A stretch of DNA of 64,000 nucleotides, taken from Bacillota bacterium. GTDB taxonomy: Bacteria > Bacillota > Clostridia > Lachnospirales > Lachnospiraceae. A program made the translations under genes and the position numbers. A model generated the notes under the pieces. The model had not been told where the DNA came from. It was given only the letters and a program-made list of their open reading frames with translations, and ran no database searches. The stretch lies in assembly GCA_023435645.1 (NCBI GenBank), contig JAEYRK010000096.1, positions 1 through 64,000 on the forward strand. Direction: 5' to 3'. Positions 43,357-52,563 of this stretch are shown one piece after another; positions within the stretch are counted from its first letter, which is position 1, and every line of letters starts with the position of its first letter.

Positions 43357-44952
43357 ATGGGGTTGATGGTAAGACCAACTGTCAGCACATTGGCTGATGG
43401 AGGAAGGTATTGGGAGCATGAGTACGAGAAATTCTATCTTAAGACGTACGTACCTGCAAATGAACTTGATGGACAGACGAATAACTACAGCTTTCGGGCT
43501 CCATTACTGCTGGTTTTTGAAGAAAACAGGCAGAGCAGAGATGAGGCAATTGAATTTGCCAGGAAGAGCGGATTTAGCAGCATTGCGGCCGCAGTAGATT
43601 CAAGTGTTCTTTTTATTTATCCGACGAATGAAGGTGGATGGAAGAATGCTACAGAGGAGTTATATGCGGCCGTTATCGCTGAAGTTAAAATGGATCCCCG
43701 CTATGCGGATGGAATTACCGAAATACATAATTTCTTTACACGGGAGTTTATGGGGTATTTTGTAAGAGGTGCGATATTCAGAGCGGATATTTATAGTTTT
43801 GGCGAGTCGGCAGATTATGTTGCTAAGAATTTGCTAACAACAATCAATGGTGAGTATCTCTGGGGCCCCGGTGAGATTACGCCTGCTATGTGCTCCATGC
43901 AAAATCTGAGTGTTATTCCTGCACCGGAGCGTAAGGATATAGCAATATTGAGTGTTGGCAATTCTAAGGAAATCAATGAAGCCTTAAAAGATTGTACGAA
44001 TCTGCTCATCAAGTCGGAGCCTGACTACAGGGCTGATTTTAAGTCTTTTGTCCGCAAGTTTAAAATGTGGTGTGGCAAAATGGAATATGAGCCTGATTTT
44101 GAAGCAATGAATATGACAGAGGAAGCTGGCAGCGTACTTGTAAAGACCTCACCTGACAACAGGGGTGCATGGAGGGATACTGCAGAGCATAAGGTTGGTT
44201 ATTTTGCCTACTACAATCATGGTTTATTTGATCAAGGACCGGTCCCGCTGCTGATGGGATTTCATGGTGGTGGCGATTCCTCGCTGTACCTGACCTTTGT
44301 TGCAGGATGGTATGAGATTGCACACAGATATGGTTTCTTGTATGTCTCACTTGAGAATCATCAGAATGTAACAGCTACAGAAGTTGTAGAAGTAATTGAA
44401 AATCTTAGGAAACGATATCATATAGATGAGCATCGTATTTATGCAAGCGGATTTTCGATGGGCAGTGGCAAAACCTGGGATATGTATCAGGAGTATCCTC
44501 ATCTGTTCGCAGGTCTTGCTCCTGCAAGTGCACTGTTCCCGGTAAAGAATAATCCATTTAGTCCGCCTCTCGGTGACCGATTGAATATGACAGTTCCTGT
44601 TCCGATTTTCTATTCAGGTGGCGAAGATTCACCTCTGCCTGAATTACCTTTCCAGGCCGATTCTGCTCTGGAACGGATACAGTATGCTGCAGAAGTCAAT
44701 CAGTGTAAAACAAGATTTGACTTGAGCTACGATGATAAGGACAATTGGGCGGATCCTATATGGGGAGTTTCCGGTGATCGTATCGAGAAGCTTTACGATG
44801 CGTTAAGAGGAAGCTACCTGACCATTCATTTCTTTGACAGTGAAGATGGTGTTTGTCGAACCGCCTTTGCAAGTGTCAGTGGACAGGGACATGAGTGCAG
44901 ACATCATACTTGCGAGAATGCATGGAAGTTTATATCGCAATTTACCAGGTGA
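43357..44952 (+). CDS. Two-lobed alpha/beta-hydrolase (PHB depolymerase/esterase-like)
   Basis: Probable hydrolase of unknown substrate, 531 aa, no signal peptide. The C-terminal lobe (about 285-531) has an oxyanion-type GFHGGGDSS, the nucleophile Ser367 in ASGFSMGSGKTW and a late GHECRHH that can supply the His. The N-terminal lobe (about 20-250) repeats the same layout in weaker form: PLLLVFEEN against PLLMGFHGG, and YSFGESADYVA (Ser151) against the nucleophile elbow. It reads as an internal duplication with the first lobe possibly inactive. AAGGAGG precedes the ATG. A terminator follows. Confidence 0.75.
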   Translation: MGLMVRPTVSTLADGGRYWEHEYEKFYLKTYVPANELDGQTNNYSFRAPLLLVFEENRQSRDEAIEFARKSGFSSIAAAVDSSVLFIYPTNEGGWKNATEELYAAVIAEVKMDPRYADGITEIHNFFTREFMGYFVRGAIFRADIYSFGESADYVAKNLLTTINGEYLWGPGEITPAMCSMQNLSVIPAPERKDIAILSVGNSKEINEALKDCTNLLIKSEPDYRADFKSFVRKFKMWCGKMEYEPDFEAMNMTEEAGSVLVKTSPDNRGAWRDTAEHKVGYFAYYNHGLFDQGPVPLLMGFHGGGDSSLYLTFVAGWYEIAHRYGFLYVSLENHQNVTATEVVEVIENLRKRYHIDEHRIYASGFSMGSGKTWDMYQEYPHLFAGLAPASALFPVKNNPFSPPLGDRLNMTVPVPIFYSGGEDSPLPELPFQADSALERIQYAAEVNQCKTRFDLSYDDKDNWADPIWGVSGDRIEKLYDALRGSYLTIHFFDSEDGVCRTAFASVSGQGHECRHHTCENAWKFISQFTR

Positions 44953-45083
44953 CAAACTTTGTAACAGTTGTAGCAAACGATAATTGTCATAAGTTCCAAT
45001 TGAACAAGTAATAGCTGGTAATCAAGCCTATTATAGTTTGAAAAACAGATGGAAACTAATTATATCATATCAATCGTACTAGG

Positions 45084-45115
45084 CCGCCGGGAATGTAGGG
45101 TTTTCCGGCGGTTTT
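45084..45115 (+). terminator. Rho-independent terminator after the hydrolase gene
   Basis: CCGCCGG (45084-45090) pairs perfectly with CCGGCGG (45105-45111), extendable inward by GAA/TTT with a G-U pair, and TTTT follows. It ends the hydrolase transcript 130 bases after its stop. Confidence 0.85.
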
Positions 45116-45146
45116 GCTTTACTATTTTATCTTAAGTAAAATCTGC

Positions 45147-45174
45147 TTGATATTATTTACATTGTCGCTATAAT
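45147..45174 (+). promoter_or_regulatory. Promoter of the FMN split-barrel gene
   Basis: TTGATA (45147-45152) and TATAAT (45169-45174) are spaced by 16 bases. It lies just after the hydrolase terminator and about 96 bases before the chosen start of the next gene. Confidence 0.65.
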
Positions 45175-45270
45175 ATGGTATAAATAGGTAACAATACGAA
45201 CATTGGTTCTGTATTGCATATAAATAAGAAAGGGGTAACTACTTTGAAGGTTACAGAAGGTGATAGGGAA

Positions 45271-45744
45271 ATGAGCAAATATGAAGAGGGAATGAAAATT
45301 CTGAATGAAAGGTTTGGAAATGGGAAAGACAATGTCATTTCATTGGCAACAATCTCACTGGAGCAAAGTCCAGAGGGTAATTCAAAACCCTGCGTTCGTG
45401 ATGTGGATGCTTATTATCAGGATGGGGTATTCTATATCGTTACCTATGCCCAATCGAATAAGGTTAAGCAAATAAGCAATAATCCGGAAGTATCTATTTC
45501 AGTCCATTTTGAGGATTTTTTCAGTAGTGGAGTGGGTAAAAATTTGGGATGGGTGTTAGATCCGAGCAATAGGCACATAAGAGATACAATGCGTAAGGTC
45601 TTTAAGGACTGGTATGATTTTGCAAACAATGAGAATGATGAAAATTGTTGTATTTTAGCGGTCTATATGACAAAAGGAACACTCAGAATCGATCATGGTG
45701 CGATGTTTTATCACTTTGATTTTGAAAATAAGACTGCATTATGA
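45271..45744 (+). CDS. Pyridoxamine 5'-phosphate oxidase-like FMN-binding split-barrel protein
   Basis: Small flavin-binding-fold protein; substrate unknown. I chose ATG at 45271, with AAGGTGA about 8 bases before it; TTG codons at 45214 and 45244 would lengthen it. The 157 aa show VISLATISLEQSPEGNSKPC and VDAYYQDGVFYIVTYAQSNK followed by VKQISNNPEVSISV, the layout of general-stress split-barrel proteins. It has its own promoter. It may serve in flavin- or haem-linked stress metabolism. Confidence 0.85.
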   Translation: MSKYEEGMKILNERFGNGKDNVISLATISLEQSPEGNSKPCVRDVDAYYQDGVFYIVTYAQSNKVKQISNNPEVSISVHFEDFFSSGVGKNLGWVLDPSNRHIRDTMRKVFKDWYDFANNENDENCCILAVYMTKGTLRIDHGAMFYHFDFENKTAL

Positions 45745-45863
45745 AGGTAGGAGAAACATTTCATTTGCTAGCCACGTTTGGCGAGTGATTTTTTCATCAA
45801 TTCAATGCAGCTGATCAATCAAGATGATTACATGATAAATGTGAAAGATGAGGAGCTATCTTT

Positions 45864-46679
45864 ATGATTGAAATACCAGAAGCAATTAGCTTAGCAAAAC
45901 AGATTGAAACGGAACTAAAGGGCAAAACGATCAAACGAATCACAAGTGATGATAATAAGGACTATGATGAAAGTAATTTTAGGATGAGCTTTAGGGGAAA
46001 AACCATCGTTGGAGCCCAAGGTTATGGTGGAAAACTACATATAGCGCTTACTGGGAATTCTGGATTATGGTTTGCTGACGGTATTAATATCAGATATAAT
46101 AAAACCGGTAAATTACCAAAAAGGTATCCGACCTTATTGATTGAGTTTGATGATTGCTCCTACTTGTCCTTCAGTGTAAGTTTATATGGTTTCTTTGAAG
46201 GCTATACAAATCATCTGGAAGGTTGGATGGCAGATTATATGGGAGTAGCAACAGACAGGCCTCAGGTGGATTCCGATGAATTCAGTGAAGAATACTTTTT
46301 TGAGCTTCTAAAACCTCTAAATCATGAAAAATATACGGCCAAGTCTTTCCTTGCAACGGAACAAAGAATACCAGGCCTCGGCAATGGTGTATTACAAGAC
46401 ATCCTATTTAACGCAGGTATTTCACCAAAAAGGAGCTTAAGTACAATGAGCCATCCTCACTTTACTGACTTATATAGATCCATCAAGAATACGATTCATG
46501 AGATGATAATACAGGGCGGTAGAGATGTAGACAAGGACATATATGGAAAGCCTGGGGGATACAGAACAATTATGAGTCGGTTGACATACAAATCACCATG
46601 TCTAAGGTGTGGCAGTGAGATCGTTAGAGAAAGCTACTTGGGAGGCAATGTTTATTATTGTAGCTCCTGCCAAAAATAA
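45864..46679 (+). CDS. Fpg/Nei-family DNA glycosylase homolog lacking the catalytic proline
   Basis: Fpg/Nei enzymes excise oxidised bases using the N-terminal Pro2. This 271-aa protein starts MIEIPEAISLAKQIETELKG, so Pro2 is Ile while Glu3 remains. The ATG is firmly placed by GAGGAG at 45850-45855. The H2TH region (TEQRIPGLGNGVLQDILFNA) and the C-terminal zinc finger (CLRCGSEIV ... YYCSSCQK) are intact. DNA binding is likely; normal glycosylase chemistry is doubtful. Similar MIEIPEA-type proteins are, from memory, widespread in Clostridia. Confidence 0.88.
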   Translation: MIEIPEAISLAKQIETELKGKTIKRITSDDNKDYDESNFRMSFRGKTIVGAQGYGGKLHIALTGNSGLWFADGINIRYNKTGKLPKRYPTLLIEFDDCSYLSFSVSLYGFFEGYTNHLEGWMADYMGVATDRPQVDSDEFSEEYFFELLKPLNHEKYTAKSFLATEQRIPGLGNGVLQDILFNAGISPKRSLSTMSHPHFTDLYRSIKNTIHEMIIQGGRDVDKDIYGKPGGYRTIMSRLTYKSPCLRCGSEIVRESYLGGNVYYCSSCQK

Positions 46680-46705
46680 TTACCCTTTACCCAGTAGGTA
46701 GCATG

Positions 46706-46738
46706 GCCATCCAAAGTATTTTTCTTTGGATGGCTTTT
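46706..46738 (+). terminator. Rho-independent terminator after the Fpg/Nei-like gene
   Basis: GCCATCCAAAG (46706-46716) and CTTTGGATGGC (46724-46734) are perfect reverse complements of 11 bases around a TATTTTT loop, followed by TTTTC. Confidence 0.92.
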
Positions 46739-46968
46739 CAATTGAAGCGAGATGATTTTATTACGGTTTTCATATTGAATTAGGCATATCTTCTTCCCTT
46801 TTACAATAAGCTAGGATGACAAAGTCCATTTCTAAATTGACTTATGAAGTTTACAATATGAATTCTGTTATAGCAGATTAGTTTTTTTGTATTTTTATGA
46901 ATTTCTATGTTTTTTCTGATCGAATTGTGATAAAATAATTTCAGATAAAACAAGCTAGGGGTGAGGAC

Positions 46969-48306
46969 TTGCAGGAGGAAATGAAGGAGCAGGAGACAGA
47001 AAAGAGCGTCAAGGGGAAGGACGCTGCATGGCACAGAAGAAGAATTAATCGTATGAAGATAGTCATTCTGATCACTATCATCATACTGCTCATATTACCG
47101 ACATTATTTTGTATCTTTTTAGGCTTACGGGTCAGCGAGCTGCAGAAGCAGGTGGAGGAATTAGCCAGAATTCACAAGGAAGAGGTTTTTGTTACCGAAG
47201 ATCTGGCGGAGAAGGATGACAGCATAGCTTATGCTGCAGAGCGCATTGCCGAAGCCGATGCCGAGACTGCACCAATTCAGATTCCCGAGGCTATGGGGCA
47301 GGAAGGGAATTCTACCATTGGGGCTGTGACTCAGAAGGATGCTCCTGAGATACCATCACCTTCTACAGTGACAGACAGTAGTACCCGAGCAGAGGGTAAT
47401 TTATTATCGAGATGGGATTTCTCTCCGATCAAAGGAAGCAATCAGATGTTACCCAATCTACCTCCTACAGGAATCCCGGGAGTAGGAGCTGTGGGCTCTT
47501 CTGATCCAGCTGTAATCGGTGGAATCGATCAGGGGAGCAAGTTAGCAGGAGATCAGGAAAGTCAAGCTACGGCTACCAGGGAGGATAAGCCCGAGGAAGA
47601 TAGCTTAGGGGAAAATAGGTCCGGAGAGGTTACGCCGGGGGATGAGGCTGACATAGCCACCGGAATTTATGCCGGAAAGAAGGTTTACCTGACCTTTGAT
47701 GACGGCCCCAGCATCTATACAGATGAAATTCTTGATATCCTGAATCAGTATGGAGTAAAGGCCACCTTCTTCGTAATTGGTAAGAAGGATGAGGAGTCGA
47801 AAAGGCAATACTGTAGAATTATTGAAGAGGGGCATACACTAGGAATGCATTCCTACTCCCATGTTTATAAGCAAATCTATAATTCTGAAGAAGATTTTGA
47901 TAAGGACTTTACAAAACTATGGAAATTGTTATATGATACTACTGGGTACATGCCTACGATTTACCGTTTTCCCGGCGGGAGCGCCAATATGGTTAACAAG
48001 CATGGTATGAAAGAATTCATTCGGTATCTGCAGGAGAAAGAGATCATCTATTTTGACTGGAATGTGGACAACGGTGATGCTACCGGAATTGAATTCACAA
48101 AAGAGCAATTGTCTGAAAATATTCTGAACGGTGTGGCCGCAAAGAAACGATCCATTGTATTATTACATGATACTCAGGGTAAGCGGGCGACAGTGGATTC
48201 CCTTCCGGCTGTACTGGAGGCCCTCATTTCCGGTGGTGCTGAGGTATTGCCACTGACGGAGGAGGTAAAACCTATCCAACAGATAAAAGCAGAGGACGTA
48301 AAATAA
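46969..48306 (+). CDS. Membrane-anchored polysaccharide deacetylase (NodB type)
   Basis: Likely N-deacetylase acting on cell-wall or surface polysaccharide outside the membrane. The start is TTG 46969 after GGGGTGAGGA, or ATG 46981. The 445 aa have a basic N-terminus, a membrane helix at about 25-48, a short coiled coil, a long Ser/Gly/Pro/Glu-rich linker (about 75-230), then NodB (about 235-440). NodB motifs are TFDDGPSIYTDEI (metal Asp), HSYSHVY (two metal His), RFPGGSAN, and LLHDTQ at the end. The next gene is a bactofilin 27 bases away. Confidence 0.92.
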   Translation: MQEEMKEQETEKSVKGKDAAWHRRRINRMKIVILITIIILLILPTLFCIFLGLRVSELQKQVEELARIHKEEVFVTEDLAEKDDSIAYAAERIAEADAETAPIQIPEAMGQEGNSTIGAVTQKDAPEIPSPSTVTDSSTRAEGNLLSRWDFSPIKGSNQMLPNLPPTGIPGVGAVGSSDPAVIGGIDQGSKLAGDQESQATATREDKPEEDSLGENRSGEVTPGDEADIATGIYAGKKVYLTFDDGPSIYTDEILDILNQYGVKATFFVIGKKDEESKRQYCRIIEEGHTLGMHSYSHVYKQIYNSEEDFDKDFTKLWKLLYDTTGYMPTIYRFPGGSANMVNKHGMKEFIRYLQEKEIIYFDWNVDNGDATGIEFTKEQLSENILNGVAAKKRSIVLLHDTQGKRATVDSLPAVLEALISGGAEVLPLTEEVKPIQQIKAEDVK

Positions 48307-48333
48307 TCCAATACATAGGGAGGTAATACGCTG

Positions 48334-49185
48334 ATGAGCTTTTTTAAGGAGTTTAAGGAGGACTTATCCCAGGCAATGAATGAATTGCTTCCGGAGGACC
48401 TGAACCCGGAGGAGGATACAGAGGAGCAGATTGTGAATACCCTCGAGTCGGATGAAGCGACCCAGGCTTCGGAGAATGAGAAGATGCTGGAGCTGATTGA
48501 CGAATTTACAAGCGAGGATACACCTTCTGAAGATTTTCTGGCTGATACAGAGCAGCTTGCGGATGATACGGATGGATCTGAAGATAATATATCATTAGAA
48601 ATAATAGAGGAAGAGGGTAATGATATGGATGAAAATATTGATTTAGAGTTATTGGAAGCATTAAATGCCGAAGAGGAAGAACCGGCTGAGGAGATTAAGG
48701 AAAAGGCTGCACCGAAGCTTAAAGCAGCTTCTGTAGTAAATGAGGATGAGGTTACAGTAATCTCCAAGGGTACAACAATTAACGGCAGCATCTCCTCTGA
48801 GGGATCTCTGGATATCATGGGCTGTATTACCGGAGATATTGAATGTCTCGGTAAATTATCCATCACCGGTAAGGTAAATGGTAACTCCTCTGCAGCAGAG
48901 GTATATGTAAATACTGAACGTATGGAAGGCAGCATCAACAGTGAGGGCAGTATTAAAATAGGACTTGGTACAGTTGTGATTGGTGATATCATAGCAACCT
49001 CCGGTGTTATCGCCGGTGCCGTTAAGGGTGAGATTGATGTTAACGGTCCTATTGTAATTGACTCTACAGCAATTATTAAGGGCAATATCAAGGCAAAGTC
49101 CGTCCAGATTAATAACGGTGCAGTGATTGAAGGCTTCTGCTCACTGAGCTACTCCGCAGTGGATGTGGACAATATTTTTGAATAG
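48334..49185 (+). CDS. Bactofilin family cytoskeletal protein
   Basis: Bactofilins polymerise without nucleotide and often place cell-wall enzymes. The 283 aa have a short amphipathic N-terminus (MSFFKEFKEDLSQAMNELLP), a very acidic region (about 25-125), and a C-terminal bactofilin beta-helix (about 140-280) with GTTINGSISSEGSLDIMG and later repeats ending GNIKAKSVQINNGAVIEGF. The acidic extension is unusual compared with short bactofilins. The 27-base gap to the deacetylase suggests one operon and a joint role in wall modification, which is inferred. Confidence 0.92.
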   Translation: MSFFKEFKEDLSQAMNELLPEDLNPEEDTEEQIVNTLESDEATQASENEKMLELIDEFTSEDTPSEDFLADTEQLADDTDGSEDNISLEIIEEEGNDMDENIDLELLEALNAEEEEPAEEIKEKAAPKLKAASVVNEDEVTVISKGTTINGSISSEGSLDIMGCITGDIECLGKLSITGKVNGNSSAAEVYVNTERMEGSINSEGSIKIGLGTVVIGDIIATSGVIAGAVKGEIDVNGPIVIDSTAIIKGNIKAKSVQINNGAVIEGFCSLSYSAVDVDNIFE

Positions 49186-49381
49186 CATTCGTAAGGAAAT
49201 AAGCATATGGATCAAAGAAAAGAGCAAGGATGCCTATTCTTCTGATTTATGATCTTAAAGCATGGAGATGGAACGAAGCTATTCTTTCCGATCGGACGAA
49301 TAGTCTTGCCATTTCAGCCTACATGTGATACATTATGTTCCGGGTAGTTTTAAGAACTAGTAAGCTGGAGGCATACGTAAA

Positions 49382-50086
49382 ATGAATGAATTTAAACGGG
49401 TATTATTGAAACTAAGCGGAGAAGCCTTGGCCGGGGACAAGAGAACCGGTTTCGATGAGGCCACCTGTATCGGAGTTGCCAAGCAGGTAAAGGAGCTGGT
49501 GGACCGTGGGATAGAGGTCGGTATCGTGATCGGAGGCGGGAATTTCTGGAGAGGACGGACCAGTGAAACCATCGACCGCACGAAGGCGGATCAGATCGGA
49601 ATGCTGGCTACGGTTATGAATTGTATTTATGTTTCGGAGATTTTCCGGTATGTGGGAATTCCAACTGAGATATTCACTCCTTTTTCCTGTGGCAGTATGA
49701 CAAAGCTTTTTTCGAAGGATGAGGCTCTGGCCTGTATGAAACAAGGTGGAGTGGCCTTTCTCGCAGGAGGAACCGGACACCCGTACTTTACTACAGATAC
49801 TCCCACGGCGCTAAGAGCCGCAGAGCTGGACTGTGATCTCATCTTAATGGCGAGAAATATTGACGGTGTATATGACTGTGATCCAAAGCAGAATAAGAAT
49901 GCAAAGAAATTTGATGTGATTCCGATGCAGCAGGTTCTGGATCAGAAATTAGGCATTATTGATCTGACGGCAACTGTGCTCTGCCTGGAGAACAAAATAC
50001 CGGTTCTGCTGTTCGGTCTTTCCGAGGAGAACAGTATCGTGAAGGCGGCAATGGGACAATCCAACGGAACAACAATAACGGTTTAA
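49382..50086 (+). CDS. pyrH: Uridylate kinase
   Basis: Phosphorylates UMP to UDP; hexameric amino-acid-kinase fold. The 234 aa begin MNEFKRVLLKLSGEALAGDK, with GIVIGGGNFWRG near residue 55 and GGTGHPYFTTDTPTALRAAE near residue 131. CTGGAGG lies before the ATG. It restarts the conserved pyrH-frr-uppS-cdsA-dxr order that is normally joined to tsf. Confidence 0.99.
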   Translation: MNEFKRVLLKLSGEALAGDKRTGFDEATCIGVAKQVKELVDRGIEVGIVIGGGNFWRGRTSETIDRTKADQIGMLATVMNCIYVSEIFRYVGIPTEIFTPFSCGSMTKLFSKDEALACMKQGGVAFLAGGTGHPYFTTDTPTALRAAELDCDLILMARNIDGVYDCDPKQNKNAKKFDVIPMQQVLDQKLGIIDLTATVLCLENKIPVLLFGLSEENSIVKAAMGQSNGTTITV

Positions 50087-50141
50087 AATACAATACAATC
50101 GGCGTAAGTCGAATTAAGATAATGAATTGGAGGGATCCTGA

Positions 50142-50696
50142 ATGGATGCAAGATTAGATCAATTTAACCAGAAAATGGGGAAGACACTGGATACCTTAAG
50201 GGAGGAATATTCCACGATTCGTGCCGGTAGGGCCAACCCACATCTTCTTGATAAGCTGAAAGTAGATTACTACGGACAACCATCTTCCCTACAGTCAGTA
50301 GCCAACATTAGTGTACCGGAGGCAAGGGTTATCCAAATTCAGCCTTGGGAAAGCAAATTAATAAAGGACATCGAGAAGGTCATCATGGCCTCCGACCTGG
50401 GACTTACACCCAGCAACGACGGAAGAGTCATTCGTCTGGTATTTCCTGAGCTGACCGAGGAGAGAAGAAAGGAACTTGTAAAGGATATTAAGAAAAAGGC
50501 TGAGAATGCAAAGGTTGCCATCCGAAATATCAGAAGGGATGCAAACGATCTATTCAAGAAGCAGAACAAATCCAGTGAGATTTCAGAGGATGAATTTAAA
50601 CATCTGGAGGAGGATTGCCAGAAGCTCACAGATCGTTTTATCGTAGAGATTGATAAGCTCATGGAGGATAAATCCAAGGAGATTCTTACGGTATAA
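50142..50696 (+). CDS. frr: Ribosome recycling factor
   Basis: Splits post-termination ribosomes with EF-G. The 184 aa include STIRAGRANPHLLDKLKVDY near residues 25-44 and the C-terminal coiled hairpin with RDANDLFKKQNKSSEISEDE. GGAGGG precedes the ATG. It is 55 bases after pyrH. Confidence 0.99.
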   Translation: MDARLDQFNQKMGKTLDTLREEYSTIRAGRANPHLLDKLKVDYYGQPSSLQSVANISVPEARVIQIQPWESKLIKDIEKVIMASDLGLTPSNDGRVIRLVFPELTEERRKELVKDIKKKAENAKVAIRNIRRDANDLFKKQNKSSEISEDEFKHLEEDCQKLTDRFIVEIDKLMEDKSKEILTV

Positions 50697-50733
50697 TTCC
50701 TTAAGTCTAGCAATACCTATAAGTAAATCAGGG

Positions 50734-50784
50734 GTGTCCGCAAAAGGGATTAGATTGGATAAGACCTTTTAGGACACTCTTATT
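50734..50784 (+). terminator. Terminator or attenuator after frr
   Basis: GTGTCC (50734-50739) with AAAAGG (50742-50747) pairs with CCTTTT (50765-50770) and GGACAC (50772-50777), with small bulges; TCTTATTTG follows. It lies 38 bases after frr and before uppS. Confidence 0.65.
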
Positions 50785-50896
50785 TGTAATATGTGTAGCA
50801 ATGACCCGCAAGGTGATAAGCTTAATATTCAGGATTAAGATAGGGAAGCATATTGCTTCTCTGATCTATTAAATAACAGGGGAAACTGGGTTCATA

Positions 50897-51625
50897 ATGG
50901 AGAATAGGATGCAGGATCATGATTTGAATATTCCGAAGCATGTTGCTATTATACTAGATGGCAACGGAAGATGGGCAAAGAAACGAAGGATGCCCAGAAA
51001 TTACGGACATACCCAGGGCAGCAAGGTAGTTGAGAAAATATGTGAGGATGCCTATCATATGGGGATCAAGTACCTGACCGTATATGCATTCTCAACAGAG
51101 AACTGGAGACGGCCGAAGGAGGAAGTAGAGGCTTTGATGAAGCTTCTCGGTAAATATCTGGAGACCAGTATTAAGACCAGTAGCAAGAATAACATGAGAG
51201 TGCGGATTCTAGGAGATACCTCTGTGCTTACAGATGGAATCAGAAGTAGTATCGCAAAGCTTGAGGAAGCCTCTGCCCATAACACAGGATTGAATTTTCA
51301 GGTGGCCATTAACTACGGAAGCAGGGATGAGATTCTACGGGCAGTCAAAGCAATTTCTCAGGAGGTAAAAGCTGGAGAGCTAGCTGCGGATGAAATCGAT
51401 GAAGTACTGTTTGGCAGATTTCTGGATACCAAAGAGCTACCGGAGCCCGATCTATTAATTCGTACCAGCGGAGAACAGAGGCTCTCAAATTTCTTATTAT
51501 GGCAATCTGCCTATACAGAATTATATTTCACGGATGTATTATGGCCTGATTTTAATAAAGAGGAACTTAGGAAAGCAGTGGAATACTATAGTAGCAGAAA
51601 GAGAAAATTTGGCGCTATTTCATAG
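50897..51625 (+). CDS. uppS: Isoprenyl transferase (undecaprenyl diphosphate synthase)
   Basis: Makes the C55 carrier lipid for cell-wall synthesis. The 242 aa carry the catalytic-Asp box AIILDGNGRWAKKR, then FSTENWRRP, and the substrate-binding RTSGEQRLSNFLLWQSAYTE. ATG codons at 50897 and 50909 are both possible; the GGAG after the first suggests the second may be used. It is 26 bases from cdsA. Confidence 0.98.
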   Translation: MENRMQDHDLNIPKHVAIILDGNGRWAKKRRMPRNYGHTQGSKVVEKICEDAYHMGIKYLTVYAFSTENWRRPKEEVEALMKLLGKYLETSIKTSSKNNMRVRILGDTSVLTDGIRSSIAKLEEASAHNTGLNFQVAINYGSRDEILRAVKAISQEVKAGELAADEIDEVLFGRFLDTKELPEPDLLIRTSGEQRLSNFLLWQSAYTELYFTDVLWPDFNKEELRKAVEYYSSRKRKFGAIS

Positions 51626-51651
51626 ATAAGTGCCTGTAAGGAGGTTATACT

Positions 51652-52464
51652 ATGTTTATGGTAAGACTACGCAGCAGTGCAATCGTGTTGACCTTAACCA
51701 TCCTATTTGTTGTTTTGGGTGGTGAAGCACTTTTTGCTGCTATGGGTGTTATTTCACTGATCGGTATGATGGAGCTATATCGAATTTTTAAGATACAAAG
51801 GACTTTACTTGGAACACTGGGTTACCTGGCAGGTATTATTTATTATTTGCTCCTATACTTTGATTTAAGGGAGCATCTTGTGATGATGTTTATCCTGTTC
51901 CTTCTGGTATTAATGTTTATTTATGTACTGCAATTTCCGAACTATAATACGGAACAGGTGTCCATTGCTTTCTTAGGACTGTTCTATGTCAGTGTAATGC
52001 TGTCCTACATATATCAGGTTAGGATCTTGGAGGACGGAGCATGGATTGTATGGTTGATATTCATCGGAGCCTGGGGCTCTGACACCTGTGCCTATTGTGT
52101 CGGCATGCTGATTGGAAAGCATAAGGTGACACCGAAGCTGAGCCCGAAGAAATCCTTGGAGGGCTGTATCGGCGGAGTATTGGGAGCAGCCCTAATTGGC
52201 TATTTCTATGGTTTAGTAGTACGGTCATATTTGACCGGTATCAGCCAGCCACAGCTACTGTTTGCAGTAATCGGCGCTGCCTCCAGCGTAATCTCCCAGA
52301 TCGGTGACCTGGCCGCCTCTGCGATCAAGCGCAATCATGAGATTAAGGATTATGGTAAGCTGATCCCGGGTCATGGAGGAATCCTGGATCGCTTTGACAG
52401 TATCATCTTTACAGCACCGATTGTTTATTATCTTACTGTCATGCTTGGGAATGGCTTATTCTAG
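51652..52464 (+). CDS. cdsA: Phosphatidate cytidylyltransferase
   Basis: Makes CDP-diacylglycerol for phospholipid synthesis. The 270 aa are mostly membrane helices. The CDS signature is visible as SQIGDLAASAIKRNHEIKDY followed by GKLIPGHGGILDRFDS near residues 218-253. AAGGAGG precedes the ATG. Confidence 0.98.
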   Translation: MFMVRLRSSAIVLTLTILFVVLGGEALFAAMGVISLIGMMELYRIFKIQRTLLGTLGYLAGIIYYLLLYFDLREHLVMMFILFLLVLMFIYVLQFPNYNTEQVSIAFLGLFYVSVMLSYIYQVRILEDGAWIVWLIFIGAWGSDTCAYCVGMLIGKHKVTPKLSPKKSLEGCIGGVLGAALIGYFYGLVVRSYLTGISQPQLLFAVIGAASSVISQIGDLAASAIKRNHEIKDYGKLIPGHGGILDRFDSIIFTAPIVYYLTVMLGNGLF

Positions 52465-52563
52465 AGGCAACAGCTTGACAGTAGCTTACCCTTCATTAAC
52501 CAAGGGGTAAGTAGTATTTCATGATATAGACCCGGTTAAGAAGCACCTGGAGGTTTAAAGCAT

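Noticed and set aside
48174..49091. Minus-strand Ser/Ile-rich frame of 305 codons opposite bactofilin
   Set aside because: The composition is the mirror of the acidic bactofilin codons, with no ribosome binding site or recognisable domain.
41902..49381. Prophage or integrative element between tsf and pyrH
   Set aside because: No integrase, recombinase, transposase, structural phage gene or attachment-site repeats were seen, so it is described only as an accessory block.
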